Source of the DNA: Devosia sp.
Lineage (GTDB): Bacteria; Pseudomonadota; Alphaproteobacteria; Rhizobiales; Devosiaceae
Assembly (NCBI GenBank): GCA_011322005.1
Contig: DROE01000322.1
Location: forward strand, 1-21,172
Direction: 5' to 3'
Length of the DNA stretch: 21,172 nucleotides
Shown here one piece after another: positions 1 through 6,637 of the stretch (within the stretch, counting starts at the first letter, position 1; each line of letters begins with the position of its first letter). The notes beneath the pieces were generated by a model. The model was not told where the DNA came from, did not search any database, and saw only the letters and a program-made list of their open reading frames with translations. The position numbers and the translations under genes are program-made.

Positions 1-557
1 CCGGCATTATTGGTGATGGTCATCATAACGCAAGGCACCACCTCCCCATGCTCGGTAAGGAACGCCTCCAGCTTCTCCAAATCCATATTGCCCTTGAAGG
101 GGTGCAAGTTTTGCGGGTCTTTGCCCTCGGCGATCACCAGATCCACGGCCGTTGCCCCGGTGCCCTCAATATTGCCGCGGGTTGTGTCAAAATGGGTGTT
201 GGAGGGAATGGTTTTGCCTTTTCCCCCGATGAGAGAGAACAGAATAGCCTCGGCCGCCCGCCCCTGATGGGTGGGAATGATATGCTTGAAATCCATCAGG
301 TCGCGCACCGCCGCCTCAAAGCGGAGATATGAAGGCGAGCCGGCATAACTCTCATCGCCGTTCATCACCGCCGCCCATTGCGCCGCGCTCATCGCCGAGG
401 TCCCCGAATCCGTCAAAAGGTCGATAATGACATCCTCGGATTTCAGCCCGAACAGATTATAATGGGCCGCCGCCAACAGTTCCTTGCGCTCGGCGCGGCT
501 GGTAAAGCGGATGGGTTCGACGGATTTTATGCGAAAGGGTTCAATGATCGTTTTCAT
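1..557 (-). CDS. tnaA: Tryptophanase / beta-eliminating lyase, N-terminal part (cut by window edge)
   Basis: The first 185 codons of a PLP-dependent beta-eliminating lyase of the tryptophanase / tyrosine phenol-lyase family, which splits an aromatic amino acid into the ring compound, pyruvate and ammonia. The translation opens MKTIIEPFRIKSVEPIRF and carries the family blocks IDLLTDSGTSAMS, GDESYAGS (the conserved Tyr that acts in catalysis in this family) and IPTHQGRAAE, then FDTTRGNIEGTGA and HPFKGNMDLEKLE. The PLP lysine would lie beyond the edge. The ATG at 557 has a GGAG about 9 bases upstream. The fragment cannot by itself separate tryptophanase from tyrosine phenol-lyase. The overall wording matches alphaproteobacterial proteins usually named tryptophanase, so I prefer that name. 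No neighbouring transporter is visible here. Confidence 0.86.
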   Translation of the reverse strand, partial: MKTIIEPFRIKSVEPIRFTSRAERKELLAAAHYNLFGLKSEDVIIDLLTDSGTSAMSAAQWAAVMNGDESYAGSPSYLRFEAAVRDLMDFKHIIPTHQGRAAEAILFSLIGGKGKTIPSNTHFDTTRGNIEGTGATAVDLVIAEGKDPQNLHPFKGNMDLEKLEAFLTEHGEVVPCVMMTITNNA

Positions 558-636
558 GAGGGGCGACTCCGAAATGCGCCCCGTCAATATCAATCAATGG
601 CAGGGCTGAAATACGCCACGGTTGCCATCCCCTCAT
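541..636 (-). CDS. Possible short Trp-containing leader ORF before tryptophanase (speculative)
   Basis: A 31-codon ORF beginning MRGWQPWR ends 17 bases inside the tryptophanase gene, out of frame with it. It has two Trp codons within its first seven residues and a Pro near the end. In enterobacteria tnaA is controlled by the Trp-containing leader TnaC, which prompted the call. There is no convincing Shine-Dalgarno before its ATG, and an ORF of this size is easily due to chance. It is listed as a candidate only. Confidence 0.2.
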   Translation of the reverse strand: MRGWQPWRISALPLIDIDGAHFGVAPHENDH

Positions 637-786
637 GGGGTGACCGCGTTCAGCGCCCAATTTATTCCGCGTCTTTTATCGCCGGATTTGGTGCGGCGCA
701 AGACCAAGTCACATACCCATAAATGATTGATTTGGGATTCCCAAATTTCTGCCAGTCAGATTCTATTGAGTCATGGAGGAATTGCC
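558..786. other. Intergenic region between tryptophanase and IS remnant
   Basis: This stretch has no convincing gene apart from the doubtful leader ORF. It holds an inverted repeat GGGGCG (560-565) / CGCCCC (577-582) immediately before the tryptophanase start. In the minus-strand RNA this stem puts the GGAG of the ribosome site in its loop. A CCCCTCATGGGG hairpin lies at about 630-641. A near-perfect palindrome with 8-base arms, ATTTGGGA / TCCCAAAT, lies at 730-746, just upstream of the transposase remnant, and may mark the IS left end. Confidence 0.5.
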
Positions 787-1591
787 ATGGCACGATTTGA
801 TTTGAGTGACTTTGAGTGGAGTGTGATTGAACCGTTGTTGCCGAACAAGCTGCGTGGTGTTCCGCGGGTAGATGACCGGCGGGTTCTGAACGGGATATTC
901 TGGCGGCTGTGAACGGGAGCGCCGTGGGCGGATATACCATCTCGATATGGCCCTCACACGACCTGAGTAAACCGCTTCAACCGATGGCGCAAGGCAGACC
1001 ATTGGGATCCTATTCTTCAAGCTGTATCAGAGGTTTACGATGGCGATGTTCAGATGATCGGCTCATCGTCCATCCGGGCGCACCAGCATACTGCCAACGG
1101 TTAAAAAAACAAACTGATCCCGTTGCATGGGCCGCTCGCGCGGCGGGCTGACCACCAAGATCCATGCCATAGTGAATGCGCTGGGGTTGCTGATCGATCT
1201 GGTTCTGTCCGAAGGCCAGGCCTGGGACGGCCATTATGCAAATGGCTTGTTCGGGCATCTGCAACCCCGGACCTTGGTGCTGGCGGATCGCCCATACGAC
1301 GCCGATGTCATCCGGGCCGCTATTGCCAGCAAAGACGCCTGGGCCAATATCCCTCCCATGCTGCAACGCCGCTTCAGACCGGTCTTTTCAAGGGCGCTTT
1401 ACAAAGCACGTAATCTGGTGGGGCGTTTCTTCAACAAACTCAAACGCTTCCACGCAGTGGCAACACGATATGACAAACAAGACGACAACTATCCCGCCTC
1501 AGTCAAACTCGCTGCAATCCGGATTTGGCTCAGGCATGATGAGTCCGTGACCTGGCCCGGAGATGCTCTGTCATCCGGTTCGAGCCGGTGA
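720..1591 (+). mobile_element. Degenerate IS5-family insertion sequence, ends uncertain
   Basis: The element comprises the broken transposase and its flanks. I could not find a matched pair of terminal inverted repeats or a target-site duplication, so both limits are approximate. The left limit is placed near the ATTTGGGATTCCCAAAT palindrome and the right limit at the end of the read-through frame. It separates the tryptophanase gene from the ilv operon. A short sequence at the right edge of the window (21118-21139) resembles the 3' end of this transposase (18 of 22 bases by eye), so related elements have probably been active in this genome. Confidence 0.6.
787..1555 (+). pseudogene. IS5-family transposase, multiply inactivated
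   Basis: Read across frames, this is a DDE transposase of the IS5 family (IS427/IS1031-like by eye). The segments are MARFDLSDFEWSVIEPLLPN, DDRRVLNGIFWRL, RTGAPWADI, then after the shift MGRSRGGLTTKIHAIVNALG, LSEGQAWDGH, LADRPYDADVIRAA and RFFNKLKRFHAVATRYDKQD. Lesions seen are a TGA at 910-912, a second TGA about 55 bases on, a frame change between about 1100 and 1127, and a lost stop (TGG at 1553-1555 where ESVT is normally followed by a stop, so the frame runs on to 1591). Two expected catalytic acids are also gone: VQMID reads VQMIG, and LVERFFNKLK reads LVGRFFNKLK. It cannot make an active enzyme. The start is the ATG at 787 behind GGAGG. Confidence 0.9.
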
Positions 1592-1613
1592 GGCAACCTG
1601 GCAGGTGGCCCTC

Positions 1614-1642
1614 TTGACCTGTGCGAATAACCCGCTTAACAA
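1614..1642 (+). promoter_or_regulatory. Candidate sigma-70 promoter of the ilv leader and ilvIH
   Basis: TTGACC (1614-1619) is followed after 17 bases by TAACAA (1637-1642). The -35 box is good and the -10 box weak. The predicted start of transcription near 1649 lies about 30 bases before the leader peptide, which is the arrangement expected for an attenuated operon. The -35 lies only about 25 bases beyond the decayed IS. Confidence 0.45.
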
Positions 1643-1678
1643 TCCAACCCAGATTTTTGCAAAAAGAGGATTGTCCCT

Positions 1679-1732
1679 GTGCGGATGAGACTTGTTCCTG
1701 TGGTTATGGAGCGCACCGGCGTCGCGGGTTAG
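1679..1732 (+). CDS. ilv leader peptide (attenuator control peptide)
   Basis: A short ORF with clustered branched-chain codons. From the ATG at 1685 it reads MRLVPVVMERTGVAG, stop at 1730-1732, with four Val and one Leu in 15 residues. The in-frame GTG at 1679 has AGAGGA eight bases upstream (1665-1670), a better spacing than for the ATG, so I set the start there (17 residues). It sits between a candidate promoter and a strong intrinsic terminator and just before acetolactate synthase. The inferred role is to sense charged tRNA-Val (and perhaps tRNA-Leu): a ribosome stalled at the Val codons would favour read-through into ilvI, and one that reaches the stop would favour termination. It has no known function as a protein. 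Confidence 0.75.
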   Translation: MRMRLVPVVMERTGVAG

Positions 1733-1787
1733 AAATCCCCGCGAACGATGGTGCGCGCCCAAGGCTCCCCCCGGGGGCCTTTTTTTT
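1711..1787 (+). terminator. ilv transcription attenuator with intrinsic terminator
   Basis: Two nested stems overlap the end of the leader peptide: GCGCACC (1711-1717) with GGTGCGC (1750-1756), and CGCGGG (1723-1728) with CCCGCG (1738-1743). They are followed by a terminator whose stem is AAGGCTCCC (1761-1769) with GGGGGCCTT (1773-1781), a CCC loop and a run of eight T (1780-1787). A ribosome at the leader stop would cover the upstream stems. Candidate competing pairings are GGAGC (1708-1712) with GCTCC (1764-1768), and CCCCG (1737-1741) with CGGGG (1772-1776). I cannot tell by eye which is the true antiterminator. Confidence 0.8.
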
Positions 1788-1834
1788 GTTGCGTAAATTC
1801 TGTTTGAACTAGGATGGGAACCGAGGACAACAAA

Positions 1835-3595
1835 ATGGCTGAACAAATGACCGGCGCTGAAATGGTGGTCAGGGCGTTGCTGGACCAGGGGGTGGAACAT
1901 GTGTTCGGATATCCCGGGGGAGCCGTGCTTCCCATCTATGACACCCTGTTTCAGCAGGATGCTCTTGAGCATGTTCTGGTGCGCCATGAACAGGGTGCAA
2001 CCCACATGGCAGAAGGTTATGCACGATCCACGGGCAAGGTGGGGGTAGTGCTGGTGACCTCCGGGCCCGGTGCCACCAATGCGGTTACCGGTCTGACCGA
2101 TGCGTTGCTTGATTCCATTCCCATGGTTTGCCTGACAGGTCAGGTGCCCACTCCTCTGATTGGTTCGGATGCCTTTCAGGAGTGCGACACCGTGGGGATC
2201 ACCCGCTCGTGCACCAAGCACAACTACCTGGTCAAGCGTATCGAAGACCTGCCCCGCGTGTTGCACGAGGCGTTTCATATTGCTTCTTCGGGGCGGCCCG
2301 GCCCGGTGGTGGTGGATATTCCCAAGGACGTTCAGTTTGCGCTTGGGGACTATTTCAAGCCCCAGACGCATACCGACCACAAGAGCTATCGCCCCCAGAC
2401 CGAGGGTGATCTGGAAGCAATCAGTGAAGCGGTTGATCTGATGCTCAAGGCCCGCAAGCCGGTATTTTATACCGGGGGCGGCGTCATCAATTCCGGGCCT
2501 GAAGCCTCCGAGAGGCTGAGGGAGCTGGCGGAGCTGACGGGTTTTCCGGTCACCTCAACCCTGATGGGGCTGGGAGCGTTCCCCGCTTCCAGTGCGCAGT
2601 GGCTGGGGATGCTGGGGATGCACGGCACCTATGAGGCCAATCTGGCCATGCATGATTGCGATTTGATGATAAATATCGGGGCGCGTTTTGATGACCGGAT
2701 AACGGGCCGGATTGATGCGTTTTCTCCCAACTCAACAAAAATCCATGTGGATATTGACCCCTCTTCAATCAACAAAAACGTGACCGTTGATCTGCCCATA
2801 GTCGGGGATTGCGGTCATGTGCTGGAAGAGATGATCCGCATCTGGCGCACCAAAACCAATGAACCCAGAACCGGAGCCATTAAACCCTGGCTTGATGAAA
2901 TCGAGAGCTGGCGCAAGGTTGGCTGTCTGGGCTATGAAAACTCAGGCAAGATCATCAAGCCCCAGTTCGCCATTGAACGGCTGGCCGATGCGGTCAGGGA
3001 CAGGGATGTCTATATTACCACCGAGGTTGGCCAGCACCAGATGTGGGCGGCGCAATATTTCCCGTTTGAAAAACCCAACCGCTTTATGACCTCGGGGGGG
3101 CTGGGCACCATGGGCTATGGCCTGCCGGCGGCCGTTGGCGTGCAGGTGGCTCACCGCGATGCGGTGGTTATCGACATTGCCGGGGAAGCCTCGGTGCAAA
3201 TGACCATGCAGGAGTTTTCAACGGCGGTGCAGTTCCGCCTGCCGATAAAAGTGTTTGTCCTTAACAATGAATATATGGGCATGGTGCGTCAGTGGCAGGA
3301 ATTGCTGCATGGCAGCCGCTATTCGCAATCCTACTCGGAGAGCCTTCCCGATTTTGTGAAACTGGCCGAAGCGCTGGGGGGCAAGGGCATACGCTGTGAG
3401 GACCCAAATAAGCTGGACGCGGCGATTGCCGAGATGCTGGCCCATGACGGTCCGGTTCTTTTCGATTGCCGGGTGGAAAAGCAGGAGAACTGCCTGCCCA
3501 TGATTCCCTCGGGCAAGGCACACAACGAAATGATTCTTCCCGATACGGCCGACATCGGCAACATAATTGATGAGAAGGGAAAGTCTCTCGTCTAG
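1835..3595 (+). CDS. ilvI: Acetolactate synthase large (catalytic) subunit
   Basis: This ThDP- and FAD-dependent enzyme condenses pyruvate to 2-acetolactate, or pyruvate with 2-oxobutyrate, as the first common step of Val, Leu and Ile synthesis in the cytoplasm. The 586-residue length is normal for the family. The order is the N-terminal ThDP-binding domain (MTGAEMVVRALLDQGVEHVF, GYPGGAVLPIYD, catalytic Glu about residue 52 in RHEQGATHMAEGYA), the central domain with RFDDRITGR, and the C-terminal ThDP/Mg domain with GEASVQMTMQEFSTA through VLNNEYMGMVRQWQ. The Glu in GEAS, where other families have Asp, is usual in alphaproteobacteria. The ATG at 1835 is chosen over that at 1814 because GAGGA (1823-1827) sits 7 bases before it and MAEQMTGAEMVV is the usual N-terminus. 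The next gene, ilvH, encodes its partner. Expression is probably attenuated by the leader upstream. Confidence 0.97.
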   Translation: MAEQMTGAEMVVRALLDQGVEHVFGYPGGAVLPIYDTLFQQDALEHVLVRHEQGATHMAEGYARSTGKVGVVLVTSGPGATNAVTGLTDALLDSIPMVCLTGQVPTPLIGSDAFQECDTVGITRSCTKHNYLVKRIEDLPRVLHEAFHIASSGRPGPVVVDIPKDVQFALGDYFKPQTHTDHKSYRPQTEGDLEAISEAVDLMLKARKPVFYTGGGVINSGPEASERLRELAELTGFPVTSTLMGLGAFPASSAQWLGMLGMHGTYEANLAMHDCDLMINIGARFDDRITGRIDAFSPNSTKIHVDIDPSSINKNVTVDLPIVGDCGHVLEEMIRIWRTKTNEPRTGAIKPWLDEIESWRKVGCLGYENSGKIIKPQFAIERLADAVRDRDVYITTEVGQHQMWAAQYFPFEKPNRFMTSGGLGTMGYGLPAAVGVQVAHRDAVVIDIAGEASVQMTMQEFSTAVQFRLPIKVFVLNNEYMGMVRQWQELLHGSRYSQSYSESLPDFVKLAEALGGKGIRCEDPNKLDAAIAEMLAHDGPVLFDCRVEKQENCLPMIPSGKAHNEMILPDTADIGNIIDEKGKSLV

Positions 3596-3615
3596 GGGCT
3601 TTGAGGAGAAAGATT

Positions 3616-4170
3616 ATGAACCCACATCTACGCGCCAGCGGCTCGGCCTATTTCCTGACCAAGGACACTACCAAAATCGAGCGCCACACCTTGAGCGTGC
3701 TGGTGGACAATGAGCCGGGAATTCTTGCCCGCATTGCCGGGCTGTTCTCGGCTCGCGGTTTTAACATCGACAGTCTGACGGTCTCGGAAACCGAGCACGA
3801 AAAGGGCTTGAGCCGGATAACGGTAGTTACCAAGGCCAGCCCGAAAATTCTGGCGCAGATCAAGCTGCAACTGGAGCGGCTGGTGCCGGTGCACAGGGTC
3901 CATGACCTGACCGAGGAGGGCAAACCGCTGGAACGTGAACTGGCGCTGGTCAAGGTAGCGGGAACCGGCGAAAGCCGGGTGGAAACCCTAAGGCTGGCCG
4001 AGGCCTTCCGGGCGCAGGTGGTCGATGCCTCGATCGAGAGCTTTGTCTTTGAAATAACCGGCCGCCCCGACAAGATAGAGCAGTTTATTGCCCTGATGAT
4101 TCCACTGGGACTGGTGGAAGTGGTGCGCACCGGCCTTTCCGCCATTTCGCGCGGGCCTGAGGGAATGTAG
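3616..4170 (+). CDS. ilvH: Acetolactate synthase small (regulatory) subunit
   Basis: This 184-residue partner of IlvI stimulates the catalytic subunit and normally gives valine feedback inhibition. The N-terminal ACT domain reads HTLSVLVDNEPGILARIAGL, then FSARGFNIDSLTVSETE, about residues 24-95. The C-terminal domain has LVKVAGTGESRVETLRLA, FRAQVVDAS, and the close FVFEITGRPDKIEQFIALM. The ATG at 3616 has GAGGAGA (3603-3609) six bases upstream; an in-frame TTG at 3601 is less likely. It begins 20 bases after ilvI, so the two form an operon. In many relatives ilvC follows, but here a gene on the opposite strand comes next. A CCCCGAGTTTTATTCGGGG hairpin (about 4178-4196) straddles the convergent gene ends without a T run. 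Confidence 0.96.
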   Translation: MNPHLRASGSAYFLTKDTTKIERHTLSVLVDNEPGILARIAGLFSARGFNIDSLTVSETEHEKGLSRITVVTKASPKILAQIKLQLERLVPVHRVHDLTEEGKPLERELALVKVAGTGESRVETLRLAEAFRAQVVDASIESFVFEITGRPDKIEQFIALMIPLGLVEVVRTGLSAISRGPEGM

Positions 4171-4186
4171 GGCAGACCCCCGAGTT

Positions 4187-4585
4187 TTATTCGGGGTATT
4201 GCCGCCGGGCTTTTGCCACCGCCAGCGCTTCACCCGTATCGTTAATGGCAATTGCAGTCCACTGATAGGTATGGGGTCCGTTGGGAGGACAGGGGCTTTT
4301 GTAGCGGAACGCGCCAGGCTCAATTGTTTCCTGGCCGTCCCAAGGCACAACACCCCCGCCGTGATTATAGGATGGAACATCAAGATCAACCAGCTTGAAC
4401 TGGATTTTTGAGGTCCCCGCAGGAACCCCTTCAAGGACAAAAGGCGGGTTTTTCACTCTGTTCGGGTTTCCCGATGTACACAGCCGCAGGTCACCCCACT
4501 CAAAACTGAGGCCAAATGCAAAAACCGGCTGGGACATCATGGCTATCGAGAGGGTTGCAATTGTCAGCGTTTTGGTCAGGTTCAT
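4187..4585 (-). CDS. Small exported PEBP/YbhB-like protein, function unknown
   Basis: A 132-residue protein with a clear signal peptide (MNLTKTLTIATLSIAMMSQ then PVFA, cleavage probably after VFA), so the mature form of about 109 residues should be periplasmic. The mature part resembles the phosphatidylethanolamine-binding-protein / YbhB-YbcL fold: LVDLDVPSYNHGGG corresponds to the D-P-D-x-P ligand-loop region and SPCPPNGPHTYQW to the G-x-C-P-P-x-G-x-H-x-Y/F motif. It is shorter than typical YbhB (about 158 residues or more). It has two cysteines, in RLCTSG and SPCPP, that could form a disulfide. The start has a GGAG site about 8 bases upstream. It is convergent with ilvH and divergent from pdxJ, so it is probably a single-gene unit. 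Its substrate or role is not known; the fold assignment is moderately secure. Confidence 0.72.
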   Translation of the reverse strand: MNLTKTLTIATLSIAMMSQPVFAFGLSFEWGDLRLCTSGNPNRVKNPPFVLEGVPAGTSKIQFKLVDLDVPSYNHGGGVVPWDGQETIEPGAFRYKSPCPPNGPHTYQWTAIAINDTGEALAVAKARRQYPE

Positions 4586-4626
4586 GAGGCGCTCCTTTTT
4601 TGAGGATAAACTTGAGGAATATTAGT

Positions 4627-5364
4627 GTGACACAACTCTCTGTCAACCTCAATGCGGTGGCCATGCTGCGCAACAGGCGCGATATTGGCTGGCCCAGCGT
4701 TACCGGCATTGCACGGCTGGTACTGGAGGCGGGGGCGGACGGCATCACAGCGCATCCGCGCCCCGACGAACGCCATATCCGCAAAAAAGATGTGCGTGAA
4801 CTGGCAAAAATGCTGCGGGCGGATTTTCCAGAAGCCGAATATAATATTGAGGGCTACCCGAACGAAACTTTTCTGTCTCTGGTTGAGGAGGCAAAGCCCG
4901 ATCAGGTGACCTTTGTGCCCGACGACCCGGAGCAATCAACATCTGACCACGGGTGGGACATTGATGCCAATACCGAGCTACTCAAGCGTTCAATCCGGCG
5001 CATGAAAGCAAAAAACCTCAGGGTGGCGCTGTTTATCGACGAAGACCCCGGCGTTCCGCCGGATGCCTGGGAAGTCGATGCGGACCGGGTTGAACTCTAT
5101 ACGGGCCCTTATGCCGCCAGCTTTGGCACGCCGGAGGGGACCCGCCATTTGCAGCGCCTTGCAGTCACGGCGCGGGCTGCGCAAGCGGCTGGGCTTGAAA
5201 TCAATGCCGGTCACGACCTTACCCTTGCAAACCTGCCTGCTTTTCTGGCGGCGACCCCGGAAATTGCCGAGGTTTCGATCGGTCACGCCATAACTTCGGA
5301 TGCGTTGACAATGGGGTTCCCTGAAGCCGTGCGCCGGTATAAGGCGATACTCGAAAACGCCTGA
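4627..5364 (+). CDS. pdxJ: Pyridoxine 5'-phosphate synthase
   Basis: PdxJ joins 1-deoxy-D-xylulose 5-phosphate and 3-amino-2-oxopropyl phosphate to give pyridoxine 5'-phosphate, the ring-closing step of DXP-dependent vitamin B6 synthesis in the cytoplasm. At 245 residues it has the family length, as a TIM barrel. The expected blocks are present: LSVNLNAVAMLRNRRD at the start, TAHPRPDERHI (phosphate/active-site His region), YNIEGYP (catalytic Glu), VTFVPDDPEQ, RVELYTGPYA, INAGHDL (active-site His) and VSIGHAITSDAL near the end. The GTG at 4627 is chosen because GAGGAA lies 7 bases before it and VTQLSVNLN is the usual N-terminus. The common downstream partner acpS is absent; a membrane protein gene follows after 29 bases. 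Confidence 0.97.
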   Translation: MTQLSVNLNAVAMLRNRRDIGWPSVTGIARLVLEAGADGITAHPRPDERHIRKKDVRELAKMLRADFPEAEYNIEGYPNETFLSLVEEAKPDQVTFVPDDPEQSTSDHGWDIDANTELLKRSIRRMKAKNLRVALFIDEDPGVPPDAWEVDADRVELYTGPYAASFGTPEGTRHLQRLAVTARAAQAAGLEINAGHDLTLANLPAFLAATPEIAEVSIGHAITSDALTMGFPEAVRRYKAILENA

Positions 5365-5393
5365 CCGGCAAACGGCAGAAAGCGGGGAAACCG

Positions 5394-6614
5394 GTGGTAA
5401 TTGGTGATATTATTCTGGTTGCCGCCTCGCTTTTGGGGCTGGCGCTTCTGCTCAATCCGCGTGTTCTTAAATGGCGCAGCTGGCGGGCAACGGTTACCCC
5501 GCTGGCTTCAATCATCGGATCGGGGTTTCTGGTTGCCGGCCCGATCCTTTCCCAAACCGCCGGGGTGTGGGCCTTCGCGGCAATGCTTGGGCTTTGCGCG
5601 GTGGGCTATTATTATGGGAGCGCCATCCGCCACAATATCGCTTTTGTGGAACCAGGTCTGGAGCAACACGCGCCGGGCGTGGTGGTGGGCATTGAGGAAG
5701 CATCGCGTATTGCGCTGTCGCTGGCCTATTTCGTTTCGGTTACCTATTACCTCAATCTTTTTTCGGCTTTTGCGTTACGCAGCGGCAATATCGTGGATGA
5801 TTTCTGGATCAGGGTTGTGGCAACGGCGGTAATTGCCTTTATCGGCATTCTGGGCCTGTTGCGGGGGCTGGGGGCGCTGGAAAAGGTGGAAACCTTTGCC
5901 GTTGGTCTGAAACTCTCGCTTATCGGTGCGCTTTGTCTGGCCTTGCTGGTGGTTTCGTTTCTTGCCCTGAAGGGCGGGGAATTTTCCTGGCCTGCCGTAA
6001 GCCATGATGCGGGCATCCAGGAAATTCAGGTTTTGCTGGGCCTGGTCATTCTGGTGCAGGGCTTTGAGACCTCGCGTTATCTGGGGGATGAGTATGACAC
6101 AAAGTTACGCATCAAAACCATGCGCCATGCGCAATGGATTTCAACCGGAATTTATCTGGTTTTCATCGTGCTCATAACGCGGTATTTTACCACCAACTTT
6201 TCCGGGGCCGGGGAAGAAACGGCAATTATCGACCTGTTGCGTCCGGTTGGAATTCTGGTTGCTCCGCTGATTATTACCGTGGCCCTGGCCTCCCAACTTT
6301 CAGCCGCGGTGGCCGACATGAACGGGGCGGGGGGGCTGATTTCGGAAACCAGCCGCAAGAAAGTCTCCGTCAGGTGGGGTTATCTGATTACCGCCAGTGT
6401 GGCCGTTGTCATCACCTGGTCGGCCAATATCTATGAAATCATTACCTATGCCTCCAAGGCCTTTGTGCTTTATTACGGGCTGCAAAGCCTTCAGGCCGCC
6501 CTGTCAGCCCTGCGCATCGGAGGGGCTTATGCTGTGTTGAAAGCGGCGTTTTACGGTGCGGGCGTTTTGCTGGCGCTGGTGATTGTAATCTTTGCGATTC
6601 CGGCCGGGGTGTAG
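5394..6614 (+). CDS. Multi-pass membrane protein, APC/LeuT-fold-like permease of unknown substrate
   Basis: A 406-residue, very hydrophobic protein with roughly 11 to 12 predicted membrane segments. I do not recognise a named family. Two features recall the amino acid-polyamine-organocation (LeuT-fold) transporters: PLASIIGSGFLVAGPIL in the first third resembles the unwound G-S-G of transmembrane helix 1, and ILVQGFETSRYLGDEYD resembles the helix 6 region of that fold. Conserved-looking cytoplasmic text includes RIKTMRHAQW and ISETSRKKVSVRWGY. The GTG start at 5394 has GGGGA about 7 bases upstream. It lies 29 bases after pdxJ on the same strand, so the two are probably co-transcribed. A link to B6 vitamers is a guess from position only. 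It is convergent with miaA. Confidence 0.7.
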   Translation: MVIGDIILVAASLLGLALLLNPRVLKWRSWRATVTPLASIIGSGFLVAGPILSQTAGVWAFAAMLGLCAVGYYYGSAIRHNIAFVEPGLEQHAPGVVVGIEEASRIALSLAYFVSVTYYLNLFSAFALRSGNIVDDFWIRVVATAVIAFIGILGLLRGLGALEKVETFAVGLKLSLIGALCLALLVVSFLALKGGEFSWPAVSHDAGIQEIQVLLGLVILVQGFETSRYLGDEYDTKLRIKTMRHAQWISTGIYLVFIVLITRYFTTNFSGAGEETAIIDLLRPVGILVAPLIITVALASQLSAAVADMNGAGGLISETSRKKVSVRWGYLITASVAVVITWSANIYEIITYASKAFVLYYGLQSLQAALSALRIGGAYAVLKAAFYGAGVLLALVIVIFAIPAGV

Positions 6615-6637
6615 CACTTCAATATTGGGTCCCGACC

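Noticed and set aside
1814..1834. ATG at 1814 as the ilvI start
   Set aside because: Only TAGG lies next to it, with no proper spacing, whereas GAGGA precedes the ATG at 1835 and the protein then starts as in relatives.
1571..2380. Long minus-strand ORF of 269 codons across the ilv leader and start of ilvI
   Set aside because: It is an antisense shadow of ilvI. The plus-strand reading gives full acetolactate synthase motifs, while this one shows no recognisable domain.
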